From positions 1 through 55,557 of the forward strand of contig JARLHA010000071.1 in assembly GCA_031292485.1 (NCBI GenBank): a stretch of DNA of 55,557 nucleotides. Reading direction: 5' to 3'. The position numbers and the translations under genes are program-made. This stretch comes from Mucilaginibacter sp. (GTDB lineage: Bacteria > Bacteroidota > Bacteroidia > Sphingobacteriales > Sphingobacteriaceae). Below are positions 39,993-48,298 of this stretch, one piece after another (position 1 is the stretch's first letter; the number at the start of each line of letters is the position of its first letter). A model generated the notes under the pieces. It ran no database searches. It had not been told where the DNA came from and saw nothing but the letters and a program-made list of their open reading frames with translations.

Positions 39993-42380
39993 ATGAAAAA
40001 ATTTATTCTTTTTGCACTCGCGATATTTATGGTGATAAATGCGGGCGCCCAAAATAAAAATGGAAATATTAAAGGCACCATCCATGATACCAAACACGAA
40101 CCGCTGGCAGGCATGACCGTTTCTGTGGCGAATACCAAATTAGCCACTACCACGAATACCGAGGGCGTTTTCAACATCAACCATATCCCCGCAGGAAGCT
40201 ACACCTTAAACTTTTCCGGGGTGGGTTTTAAAATATCAAAGACCGATATAGTGGTGAAAAATGGTGAAACGACTGTTGTCAGCCTTGAACTCAATGAATC
40301 GACAAATGAACTTAAAGAAGTTTCGGTAAGATCGGCCATGCTAAAAAAGTTTGCTGATACCATTTCAAATTCAGGCACAAGACTACCCCTCAAATTGGTG
40401 GAAACGCCGCAAACCATACAAGTGATTACGCATGACATCCTGCTTGATCAGCAGGCGCAAAACCTTAATGATGCGGCCAAAAACATGACCGGCGTTGTGA
40501 GTAATAACATGTACACCTCGTACACCATGCGCGGCTTCCTGAACAGCTATTACAACCAATTCATCACGGTTGACGGGTATATGGGGAACATGTATCAATG
40601 GACCCAATTGATTCAACTTTACAATATTGATAAGGTTGAGGAAATTGCCGGGCCGGCTTCGGCATTGTATAGCGTTGGCAGCCCTGGTGGTGTGATCAAT
40701 ATGGTTACCAAACGCCCTTTGGATAAGGAAATGTATTCGTTTGCATTAACTACCGGGTCATGGGGGCTGGCTGATATCTCGGCGGACCTGACCGGCCCGC
40801 TTAGCAAAAACAAAAAATTGCTTTACCGGCTTAATGTGGGCTATAATTATGCCAACAGTTTCAGGCCCTACCAGTTTAACCAGAACCTGGTGATTGCGCC
40901 GTCACTATCGTATAACTTTTCGGAAAAAACCAGCATCAACCTTGATTACACCTATGCCGAAAATAAAACAAGGTTTGGCGAAGACCACGGCGGCCTGCTG
41001 CTGATGAACAAAGACAGTACCTATAACTGGAAAGGTGTTAACTATTCGTTCCTGTTTAACAGCCCCAAAGACTTTGATAATACCACTAATAATAACATCA
41101 CCCTCAGGCTTAACCATAAGTTCAGCGATAATTTTCAGCTTACCTATATGTCGCGGTATATCTGGTCGCGTGTAAGTTCAGCCGAACATTATGGTAACTA
41201 TTATGCCGACAATTATTTAACGGCCCTTCCGGATTCGATCCAAAGGAATTACGATACCTGGAAAGATAACCCTTACAATTTTCAAAACAGCGTTTTTGCA
41301 ACCCTGTCGCTTGGACACAAGAAAATCAAACAAACCATTGTCGCTGGTGCCGATGTGCAATTATATGGTGATTCATACAACCGCTACGTTGACGGCGCAG
41401 CGAACGCCGTTTCTTCCGTTAACCCGGATTACAGCGGCGACAATTTCAATTATGCCATAAACTCCTCCACTTATGTTTACGATGTCACAGACCAGACCAG
41501 GGTTTTAGGCGCTTACCTCCAGTACCTGATCAGCCTTAACAATAAGTTTAAGTTTTTGATTTCCGGCAGGTATGAAAATTACTTCTACAAAGTGAGGCCA
41601 AACTCCGCCGATAATTATACCTCATCCAACGATACCTCCTCGGCACATGTTTTTTTGCCCAGATTTGGCGTGGTTTATAGTTTAACCGGTAATCAATCGG
41701 TTTATGCTAGTTATTGCCAATCCTTTCAACCGCAATATGATAATGCGCGCAATTCAGGCGGCCCGTTTCCGCCACAAAAGGGCAAGCAATATGAGCTGGG
41801 GTATAAAGGCCTGTTTTTTGGCGGAAAATTAATGTCCTCGGTAGCGCTTTATTCCATTAATTACGTTAATATTCTGGCGACGGACCCGGCCGACCCGACA
41901 GGGGTTCATGAAATCGTTACGCCCGGACTGCTGAGCGATGGCGCAGAATTCACCCTGCAGGGCAATATCAAACAGTTCAGCATTATTACCGGGTATGCTT
42001 ATAACCATGTAGTATTCGCTAACAACAGTCCGCTGGGACCTAAAGGAGGCCGTTACGATAACTCGCCAAACCACATCGTCAACGGCTGGATCAAATACGC
42101 GCTGCCCGATGAATCGAAGATTAAGGGGCTAAGCCTATCCATAGGCGGCAAATATGTTGGCGACCGGGTGGGTGAAGCCGCTAACCAGCATTTTATAATG
42201 CCGCCATATTTCGTTTTAGATGCCGCCGTCAATTACAATATCAACAGGTTTAATATTGCTTTAAACGGGTTTAACCTGCTGAATAATAAATATGTCCTGG
42301 GCTATTACGCTTCGGATCTGATGGTGCAGTTGGGTACCCCGGAAAACTGGAAGCTTAGCCTGCGTTACACCATCAAATAA
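39993..42380 (+). CDS. TonB-dependent siderophore receptor
   Basis: A 795-residue outer-membrane receptor. It has a signal peptide (1-20, ending INAGAQ) and a CarboxypepD_reg-like domain (about 25-105; GNIKGTIHDTKHEPLAGMTV). The siderophore-type plug contains KLVETPQTIQVITHDILLDQ, LNDAAKNMTGVVSNN, YTMRGF and GPASALYSVGSPGGVINMVTKRPL; these words are typical of FhuE/FpvA-like receptors. The barrel runs to the end (LRYTIK). It is followed closely by a PepSY membrane protein, a frequent pairing for iron-siderophore import and reduction. Confidence 0.9.
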   Translation: MKKFILFALAIFMVINAGAQNKNGNIKGTIHDTKHEPLAGMTVSVANTKLATTTNTEGVFNINHIPAGSYTLNFSGVGFKISKTDIVVKNGETTVVSLELNESTNELKEVSVRSAMLKKFADTISNSGTRLPLKLVETPQTIQVITHDILLDQQAQNLNDAAKNMTGVVSNNMYTSYTMRGFLNSYYNQFITVDGYMGNMYQWTQLIQLYNIDKVEEIAGPASALYSVGSPGGVINMVTKRPLDKEMYSFALTTGSWGLADISADLTGPLSKNKKLLYRLNVGYNYANSFRPYQFNQNLVIAPSLSYNFSEKTSINLDYTYAENKTRFGEDHGGLLLMNKDSTYNWKGVNYSFLFNSPKDFDNTTNNNITLRLNHKFSDNFQLTYMSRYIWSRVSSAEHYGNYYADNYLTALPDSIQRNYDTWKDNPYNFQNSVFATLSLGHKKIKQTIVAGADVQLYGDSYNRYVDGAANAVSSVNPDYSGDNFNYAINSSTYVYDVTDQTRVLGAYLQYLISLNNKFKFLISGRYENYFYKVRPNSADNYTSSNDTSSAHVFLPRFGVVYSLTGNQSVYASYCQSFQPQYDNARNSGGPFPPQKGKQYELGYKGLFFGGKLMSSVALYSINYVNILATDPADPTGVHEIVTPGLLSDGAEFTLQGNIKQFSIITGYAYNHVVFANNSPLGPKGGRYDNSPNHIVNGWIKYALPDESKIKGLSLSIGGKYVGDRVGEAANQHFIMPPYFVLDAAVNYNINRFNIALNGFNLLNNKYVLGYYASDLMVQLGTPENWKLSLRYTIK

Positions 42381-42433
42381 ATACCGGCCGGTTGCCTGCT
42401 GGATTTGACGATCTGGCGGCAACCCATTGGTTT

Positions 42434-43618
42434 GTGAACAATTTAATCTTTAAAAAATTGAAAAAAATAAAGCTGAACAGGATAATGTTTTCCATCCATA
42501 GTTGGCTGGGTTTATTTAATGGACTTTGGTTGCTGATCCTCGGGATAACCGGCTCCTTGCTGGTGTATACAATGGAACTTGACAAATGGATAAACAAGGA
42601 TATTTTAACCGTTCAACCGGCTGCGCACCGCCTGCCTTACGATTCGTTATACAAAATAGTGAGGGCCCGATACCCTAATGCCATGGGAGTAAATATTATG
42701 GGGCTACCACAGGAAAAAACGGATTGCGTAAGTTTCAGGATTTATGTAGAGGACGGCCGAAAAACCATGGCCAGATGGGACGAAATGTTTTTTATGGACA
42801 TTAACCCATACAACGGCAAAATCCTGCGGCAAGGCTCCTACAACGATATCCACAGCTCGTTCCTGTTTTGGTCGGGTGAGGTACACTGGAACCTGAACGA
42901 GGGCCCGATAGGCACACTGATCATTACTATCGCCGGGATTTTATTGTTTATTAATATTTTAACAGGCATCATTATTTACCGGAAATACTTTTTCAAAGCA
43001 CTTATTTTCAAAGCGCCTGTTAAATGGAAAAACTGGCGGACAGGTACATCAGGCTTGCACCGCTATATTGGCATATGGTCGCTGGTGTTAAATATCCTTA
43101 TTTTTTACAGCGGCTTACAAATGACCTGGGGCTCGCTTGACAAAAGCTATTACCAAAAACCAGCTCCAATTATCCCCATTACCCAGAAAATTGCCAATAT
43201 TGATCAAATGATAACCTTGGCGCAAAAAATATATCCCGGGTTTGTGATCCATTATTTTTATATCCCCTTCAGTAAAACGGTAATCAACGGCACCGATCTT
43301 AGCCAGGCGAGCGCCATGGGTTATATTCCCGGCACACCTTCTATCGTTCCGTTAAGTGAAAGTACAGTAAACTTTAATATCAATACCGGTGCGTTTGAAA
43401 GCAAAGTAAATGCAAACGAGGAGCTCAGAAAGAAAAACCTTTGGGATAAATTCAATTACATTGCCTACAGCTTTCATGCAGGTACGTTTTTAGGGCAATT
43501 CTCCCGGATCCTTTATGTGATTGTTGGTTTATCGCCTGCCTTTTTAGCCATCAGCGGGTTTATGCTCTGGCTGCGCCGGAAGAAAATATTTAAGGCCAAC
43601 AATCAATTAAGGGCCTAA
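42434..43618 (+). CDS. PepSY-associated transmembrane protein, candidate ferric-siderophore reductase
   Basis: A membrane protein of about 394 residues with four main helices: FSIHSWLGLFNGLWLLILGITGSLLVYTMEL near the start, IGTLIITIAGILLFINILTGIIIY, GIWSLVLNILIFYSGLQMTWG, and ILYVIVGLSPAFLAISGFMLWL near the end. Conserved His residues (HSWLG, VHW, HRYIG, FHAG) could hold haem. Related PepSY-TM proteins such as FoxB/FsqB reduce Fe(III)-siderophores in the periplasm. No ATG precedes the first helix at a good distance. I choose GTG at 42434; TTG at 42392 or ATG at 42485 are alternatives. Confidence 0.8.
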   Translation: MNNLIFKKLKKIKLNRIMFSIHSWLGLFNGLWLLILGITGSLLVYTMELDKWINKDILTVQPAAHRLPYDSLYKIVRARYPNAMGVNIMGLPQEKTDCVSFRIYVEDGRKTMARWDEMFFMDINPYNGKILRQGSYNDIHSSFLFWSGEVHWNLNEGPIGTLIITIAGILLFINILTGIIIYRKYFFKALIFKAPVKWKNWRTGTSGLHRYIGIWSLVLNILIFYSGLQMTWGSLDKSYYQKPAPIIPITQKIANIDQMITLAQKIYPGFVIHYFYIPFSKTVINGTDLSQASAMGYIPGTPSIVPLSESTVNFNINTGAFESKVNANEELRKKNLWDKFNYIAYSFHAGTFLGQFSRILYVIVGLSPAFLAISGFMLWLRRKKIFKANNQLRA

Positions 43619-43745
43619 AACAGGCTGCGTTCTTTACCGCGGAGAAATAACGGAAGGCGATTTTCCCTTGGCTATTAAATATTTTATTACCCGGTTATAA
43701 AATAGTAAAGGAATTGATTTATATTTCAATTCCTTTATCAACAAC
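43619..43745. other. Gene-free spacer
   Basis: I see no feature in this stretch beyond AT-rich sequence and the lead-in to the pseudogene. Confidence 0.4.
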
Positions 43746-43983
43746 ATGTGCAGGTTAAGGTATAAAGTCGCCATTATTACAGGGGGGCGGCTGGTATTGG
43801 TAAGGCAACGGCTGTACGGTTTGCGCAGAGGACGCGCATATTGCTGTTTGGGATGTGCAGGAGGATAAAGGCCGTGAACTGATTGATACACTCATGGAAA
43901 CTGGTGCCAAAGCTGTATTTTACAAAGTAAATACCGCGGATGCCGAAATGGTACAGGAAGCAACTGCCGCAGTGATAAAGTAG
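43746..43983 (+). pseudogene. Decayed short-chain dehydrogenase (SDR) N-terminal fragment
   Basis: Read with two frame changes, this stretch gives the start of an SDR: YKVAIITG, then GIGKATAVRFAQ (the TGxxxGIG cofactor motif), then EDAHIAVWDVQEDKGRELI and ETGAKAVFYKVNTADAEMV, ending at TAG 43981-43983. One frame change lies in the G-run near 43783 and another near 43830. The catalytic Tyr-x3-Lys half is missing. It is a remnant with no function. Confidence 0.7.
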
Positions 43984-44213
43984 TTCAGGTGGTTCATGTT
44001 TTTTGAAGGCGGAGGCGGGGTGCTTTTTAAGTCCGGAGTCTATAGTCAAAAGTCGGGGGCGCTCCTGCCCCTTCCAAAAATTTCAAATTAAATCTATATT
44101 CACTATCTGGCAGTGGCGCGCCGGTCACTTTTGCATTGTATTTTGTTGAATGTCTGTTGTAGAGATTGCTTCGTACCTCGCAATGAGCGCGGCGTGGGAC
44201 ACATCTCCACCCT
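43984..44213. other. Gene-free spacer before the molybdoenzyme gene end
   Basis: No gene or clear repeat is seen. The part near 44150-44215 has GTACCTCGCAATGAGCG-like words found in other intergenic repeats (compare CCTCGCAATGACATAG at about 11587). Confidence 0.4.
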
Positions 44214-44969
44214 TCAAATCCCGTTATACCATGACCATCCGCCTTTGATATCGTCGGCGGCATCAACAAATTTATCCGTTACTACAATGCGCTGCAGGTA
44301 TTTAACGCTTTTGTAGCCTATTTGCGTTTCGACCCTTAGGCGAACGGGGGCGCCATGCTCAAGGGGCAGGGGCTGGCCGTTCATGGTATGGGCCAGGATG
44401 GTTTGGGGGTGAAAAGCGTCGAGCAGGTCGATACTTTCGGCATAATTGTCGTAGCCGTACAGGCTTACAAAGCGGGCGTTGGGCAATATACCGGCGCTTT
44501 GCAGCAGCAGGGCAAGGGGCGTGCCGGTCCACTCGGCAATGGCGCTCCAGCCTTCTTCGCAGGTATGCCGGGTAACCTGGGTGCGCTGGCTAAGCTTCAG
44601 GAGGTCGGCCATGGTGTATTTGCCCGGTTTGGCTACGCTGCCTTCGATAGTGAGCGCCCAATCCTTAAAGTTATTGGCCTGCAATTGCTGGTACTCTTTA
44701 TTGTACGAGGCCTTAAGGGCAGGGTCGCCGGGGTTGTAATTGCCGGTGGCAGGGAAAGAAGTGATGTCGCTTTTCGGATACTCTACCGCCAGGGCGCGTT
44801 GCGACAGGAGGCCGCGCTGGGCCATATAGGTAAAATCGTCGCCCATGCGGAGGATACTGCCATAGGTGGGCGGCAGCTTTTTAAAACAACCCGACAGGAG
44901 CAGCGCCCCTGCGGAACTTAACCCGGTGAAAATTGCCCTGCGGCGGCTGATGTGTTGATTTTTTTTCAT
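44214..44969 (-). CDS. Sulfite-oxidase-family molybdopterin oxidoreductase, Tat lipoprotein-like
   Basis: A 251-residue protein starting MKKNQHISRRRAIF. The SRRRAIF start, hydrophobic stretch and LLLSGC suggest a twin-arginine signal with lipobox. The Mo-cofactor domain (oxidoreductase molybdopterin-binding family) shows DWALTIEGSVAKPGKYTM, then RHTCEEGWSAIAEWTG with the Mo-liganding Cys, and GAPVRLRVETQIGYKSVKYL. Similar proteins (YedY/MsrP-like) reduce or oxidise S- or N-oxides. The longer reading from 45008 would add 13 residues in an overlap with the cytochrome gene; the ATG at 44969 places the Tat motif correctly. It is paired with a cytochrome b gene upstream. Confidence 0.8.
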   Translation of the reverse strand: MKKNQHISRRRAIFTGLSSAGALLLSGCFKKLPPTYGSILRMGDDFTYMAQRGLLSQRALAVEYPKSDITSFPATGNYNPGDPALKASYNKEYQQLQANNFKDWALTIEGSVAKPGKYTMADLLKLSQRTQVTRHTCEEGWSAIAEWTGTPLALLLQSAGILPNARFVSLYGYDNYAESIDLLDAFHPQTILAHTMNGQPLPLEHGAPVRLRVETQIGYKSVKYLQRIVVTDKFVDAADDIKGGWSWYNGI

Positions 44970-44991
44970 GGGGATGCTTATTTGCCTGCCG

Positions 44992-45732
44992 TCAGGCAGG
45001 TTTGCCAAAGGTGATTGCCAGTATATTTTGTTTAAAGCCGGTGCGGATGATCATGACGAGGTGCACCAGCAGGAAAAGCAGCAGCGCGGAGGCGGCAAAA
45101 AAGTGGATGGTGCGGGCGCTCTCTTCGCCAAAAAACATTTTTATTAAAAAAGGGTACGAGGCCGTTATAGCGGGCGACATGGTGAACCCGGTTAAAATAA
45201 CCAGCGGAAACAGGAAAAATATAACCACCAGATAAGTAACGCGTTGCAGCAGCCCGTATTGGGGGCCCTTGCCGGCGGCGGGTGGTTGTTTGCGGAAATG
45301 GCTGCGGAAGTCGGTCAGGGCAAGGCGGAAGCTGAATGTTTTGGCGCCGGGCAGCAGGTTTCGGCGGAAATGCCCGCTGAACCAGCCGGTGATAAAATAA
45401 AGCAGCCCGGTGATGACCAGGAACCAGGCGGCCAGGAAATGGCTGCTGCGGCCCCAGCCGTTCTGGTTAAAAATATCGTAAGTGCGCGCGGCGCTTACCA
45501 CGGTACCGCCCAAATGCGTAAAGGGGATGGGTTTTGTAAACCCGTGGTGCTGGTAGTTGCGGCTGATGGGGAGTTCGAACAATGCGGGGGTAAGGTCGTT
45601 ACCGGCCTGGCCCCAGTACAGTCGCGGGTGGCTCATGAGGATCACAAAGCCGCTAACCGTGAGGGCCAGGAAACTGAGCGTGATGATGAAGTGCGTGGCT
45701 TTTACCCAGCGCTGGTGGCGGAGGTTTTGCAT
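44992..45732 (-). CDS. Cytochrome b561-type membrane subunit (di-haem), partner of the molybdoenzyme
   Basis: A 246-residue integral membrane cytochrome b of the thiosulfate-reductase/Ni-hydrogenase type. Helices lie around residues 12-32, 100-122, 165-188 and 205-228, with candidate haem ligands in WVKATHFIITL, SSHFLAAWFL, RTIHFFAASALL and FLLVHLVMI. It should pass electrons between quinone and the adjacent molybdoenzyme in the periplasm. It is the first gene of the two-gene minus-strand unit, with 22 bases between the two. Confidence 0.8.
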   Translation of the reverse strand: MQNLRHQRWVKATHFIITLSFLALTVSGFVILMSHPRLYWGQAGNDLTPALFELPISRNYQHHGFTKPIPFTHLGGTVVSAARTYDIFNQNGWGRSSHFLAAWFLVITGLLYFITGWFSGHFRRNLLPGAKTFSFRLALTDFRSHFRKQPPAAGKGPQYGLLQRVTYLVVIFFLFPLVILTGFTMSPAITASYPFLIKMFFGEESARTIHFFAASALLLFLLVHLVMIIRTGFKQNILAITFGKPA

Positions 45733-45846
45733 TGCCTGGTTTTGGTATGGGTTGTTTTACAATTGTTTAATAAGGGTGTTGCTGGTTTAAAGGTAATTGT
45801 TTTTTGGGGAAATACAAATGAGGAGATGGTTGGCGGCGATGAAACC

Positions 45847-46046
45847 GTGATGGGCATTTTGGTTTCACCCTTAACCGCTGCCGCTCAATTGCCGCGGGGC
45901 TGGTTGGGTGATGCATCCGTGATGGGCATTTTGGTTTCACTCTTAACCGCTGCCGCTCAATTGCCGCGGGGCTGGTTGGGTGATGCATCCGTGATGGGCA
46001 TTTTGGTTTCACCCTTAACCGCTGCCGCTCAATTGCCGCGGGGGCT
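45847..46046. repeat. 72-bp tandem repeat, about 2.8 copies
   Basis: The unit GTGATGGGCATTTTGG ... GGGTGATGCATCC starts at 45847, 45919 and 45991, exactly 72 bases apart; the third copy is partial. Each contains CCGCTGCCGCTCAATTGCCGCGGGG. The copies differ by single bases only, so the array is young. It has no coding sense I can support. Confidence 0.85.
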
Positions 46047-46051
46047 AGTCC

Positions 46052-46495
46052 TTTTTTGTCTTGATACAAAAAAGTACCAAAAAAAATCAAGACAGAAAAA
46101 AGCTTCAGCGCTACAGGCCAGACTCCCTGGCCCGCTTTTCTGTCAGGCCTTTGCCCGCTTTTTACTTTTCTTTAATTCTGGAAACCGATCTCAACATGGA
46201 AATTTTCTCCCGTCAGCAGATAAGCTTCGGGAAAAAGCTGGAAAAACTGCAGGCCAGTGAGGTGGGTTAGGGCATAGTCCCGACTATCGTTGGGACATTG
46301 CAGGGTAATAAAGCGACAGTGTAGCCCGGTCCCGCACGTGCGGGACAGCACGCAGTTTTTCCGGCTTTGTGCGGCAAAGGCCAAGTGCGCCAAGAAGCAT
46401 CTCTGCTGACACGGTTTATTCACATTGTAATTTGTTTTCTATTTGGCGTTCATGAGCTCGCTTTGCTCGGTATGGTTACTTTTGCCAAGACAAAA
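46052..46495. repeat. Long element bounded by inverted TTTTGTCTTG / CAAGACAAAA ends
   Basis: The left end TTTTTTGTCTTGATACAAAA with AAGTACC is mirrored by GGTTACTTTTGCCAAGACAAAA at about 46474-46495. The interior (GGCCCGCTTTTCTGTCAGGCC and others) has no long open frame. I have the impression that this type of sequence is common between genes in Sphingobacteriaceae. The rest of the gap, 46496-46654, has nothing I can name. Confidence 0.55.
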
Positions 46496-46654
46496 TTGCG
46501 ATAGCAATCATTCACACCATAAAAAAATAAACAACCCGTGAATAACTAACTAGGCCCCCCGCGGCCATGAGCGGGCAGCGGTTACAAATAAACCCAAAAT
46601 GCTCATAGTACCCTTAACTATTTTGCTCCTCCCCAAAATATCGTACCTTACTCC

Positions 46655-46864
46655 GTGCCTTTGCTACAGCAATTTATTGATAAAATTACCCGGCTTAAAC
46701 GGGGCAATACCAAATATGGGATGGCCCCGCATAAACCGGTGCTGCTGCTGGCCTTTATTGATCTGTTTGATAATGGCCTGCTTACCGAAAACCGCGTTTA
46801 CGTGGATGCCGACCTGGTGGGCGCTTTCCTGGAGAACTGGCGACTGCTGGTGGAATACTCGTAA
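46655..46864 (+). pseudogene. Truncated N-terminal fragment of an HNH-type restriction endonuclease
   Basis: A 69-codon frame (GTG start) that reads LLQQFIDKITRLKRGN, then HKPVLLLAFIDLFDNG and LVGAFLENWRLLVEYS before a stop. The KPVLLLAxIDL segment followed by F-x-NW is typical of the N-terminus of a family of HNH endonucleases (including sulfur-binding-domain enzymes that act on phosphorothioated DNA), usually about 280-300 residues. Everything after residue 69, including the HNH nuclease, is missing. Its position just ahead of the phosphorothioation genes suggests a former part of the system. The subfamily assignment is moderate. Confidence 0.55.
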
Positions 46865-46927
46865 TTTTTATCAAGTTTTTAACAAATGATAACTATCTAG
46901 CAAATAATGTAATTATGTTTGTACGGA

Positions 46928-46935
46928 TACTTTTG
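46928..46935 (+). promoter_or_regulatory. Bacteroidota -7 box (TACTTTTG) before the dnd operon
   Basis: It matches TAnnTTTG and lies 46 bases before the dndC ATG at 46982, after the truncated HNH frame. This supports a separate transcript starting at dndC. No good -33 TTG at the usual spacing is seen. Confidence 0.45.
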
Positions 46936-46981
46936 ATATATTTAACGATATATTAAAAGCCTGGTAACCTTATATTCTAAA

Positions 46982-48298
46982 ATGGCACTCGATATACATT
47001 TTTTACAGAGCGAAATTATTGATCAATATTTATATGATGAAAATTCAACGCGCCCATGGATCATTGGGTTTAGCGGGGGGAAGGATTCTACAATGCTTCT
47101 TCAATTGGTTTGGTCCGCTTTAAAAAAAATACCTGCTGAATTAAGAAACAGGGAAGTTTATGTGGTTTGTAACGATACACTGGTTGAAAACCCAAAGATT
47201 GTACAGTTTATCAACCAAACCTTAAAAAGTATACAGGCAGAAGCAACCATACAAGGGATGCCTATTCAGGTACACCAAACCACACCACGTTTAGAAGATA
47301 CTTTTTGGGTTAACCTGATCGGCAAAGGTTACCCTGCCCCAAATAACTTATTCAGGTGGTGCACCGAAAGGTTAAAAATCACACCGACTACCCGTTTCAT
47401 CTTAGATAAGGTCAGCGAAAAAGGCGAGGCAATTATTCTTTTGGGTACAAGGTCGGATGAAAGTGCAACCAGATCCCGTTCAATGAAAAAACATGAGATC
47501 TACGGCCAAAGGTTGAGAAAACATATTTTGCCGAATGCCTATGTATATGCACCTATAAAGGACGTGATCACCGATGAAGTTTGGCAATATCTTTTACAAG
47601 TGAATCCCCCATGGGGTGGAACTAACCGCGACCTTGTTACCCTGTATAGAAATGCCAGTGGCGGTGATTGCCCTTTAGTAATTGACGTGACCACACCTTC
47701 ATGTGGCACAAGCAGGTTTGGTTGCTGGGTGTGTACTGTTGTAAAACAGGACAAATCAATGGCCGGCCTAATTGACACCGGCGAGGATTGGATGGAACCC
47801 CTAGTTGATTTTCGCGATACTTTGGTAGAAACCCGGGACAATCCTGCATATAGGCAAGGCATCAGAAAAAATGGAGGCGAAGGTCCCGGCCCGTATAATG
47901 AATTTGCAAGGGCGCTTTATTTGGAAAAACTGCTTGAGGCGCAAAAAGCCATTAACCAGGTGGAACCCGACGTACAATTAATTACGCACCAGGAACTGGT
48001 TGCTATTCAAATTACCTGGTACCGTGATTCGCTATTCAAATATAAAGTATCAGATATCTACAATAAAGTTTATAAATCTGAAATGGTTATGAGTAAACAC
48101 GATGAAAAGTTCCGCAGGGAAGAAGAACTTTTAAAGAAATCCTGTAATGATAGTACCAAAGACTTTGATTTAGTGCAGGAGTTGCTGGCACTCCAAAAAT
48201 CAAAATCGCTGATGGTACGAAAAAGAGGATTACAGGAGGATATAGAGAAACGTATTCAGGATTTCTTGAGCACTGAAAAAAAGGAAGCTAAGCAATGA
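46982..48298 (+). CDS. dndC: DNA phosphorothioation sulfurtransferase DndC
   Basis: A 438-residue PAPS-reductase-like ATP pyrophosphatase with a 4Fe-4S cluster, which activates the DNA backbone for sulfur incorporation. The PP-loop SGGKDST is at residues 31-37. The four cluster Cys are visible: Cys127 (FRWCTERLK), Cys241, Cys248 and Cys251 (SCGTSRFGCWVCT). The segments DTLVENP, DTFWVNLIGKGYPAP, LGTRSDESATRSRSM and WGGTNRDLVTLYRNASGG are DndC signatures. Normal length is about 450-530, so it is compact. It overlaps dndD by four bases (ATGA). A cysteine desulfurase (DndA or IscS) must supply the sulfur from elsewhere. Confidence 0.92.
   Translation: MALDIHFLQSEIIDQYLYDENSTRPWIIGFSGGKDSTMLLQLVWSALKKIPAELRNREVYVVCNDTLVENPKIVQFINQTLKSIQAEATIQGMPIQVHQTTPRLEDTFWVNLIGKGYPAPNNLFRWCTERLKITPTTRFILDKVSEKGEAIILLGTRSDESATRSRSMKKHEIYGQRLRKHILPNAYVYAPIKDVITDEVWQYLLQVNPPWGGTNRDLVTLYRNASGGDCPLVIDVTTPSCGTSRFGCWVCTVVKQDKSMAGLIDTGEDWMEPLVDFRDTLVETRDNPAYRQGIRKNGGEGPGPYNEFARALYLEKLLEAQKAINQVEPDVQLITHQELVAIQITWYRDSLFKYKVSDIYNKVYKSEMVMSKHDEKFRREEELLKKSCNDSTKDFDLVQELLALQKSKSLMVRKRGLQEDIEKRIQDFLSTEKKEAKQ

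Noticed and set aside
44355..44921. A 188-residue plus-strand open frame
   Set aside because: It lies wholly antisense to the molybdopterin oxidoreductase, whose motifs fix the coding strand.
45847..46046. CRISPR or minisatellite-coded protein
   Set aside because: The 72-bp units are identical end to end with no unique spacers, and neither strand gives a plausible protein.
45244..46260. A 338-residue open frame on the plus strand
   Set aside because: Its first half is antisense to the cytochrome b gene, which has clear haem and membrane motifs. Its second half is just the 72-bp tandem repeat translated. No domain sense.
46599..46889. A 96-residue plus-strand frame overlapping the HNH fragment
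   Set aside because: It is Cys/Trp-rich and not protein-like; the other frame carries the recognisable KPVLLLAFIDL motif.
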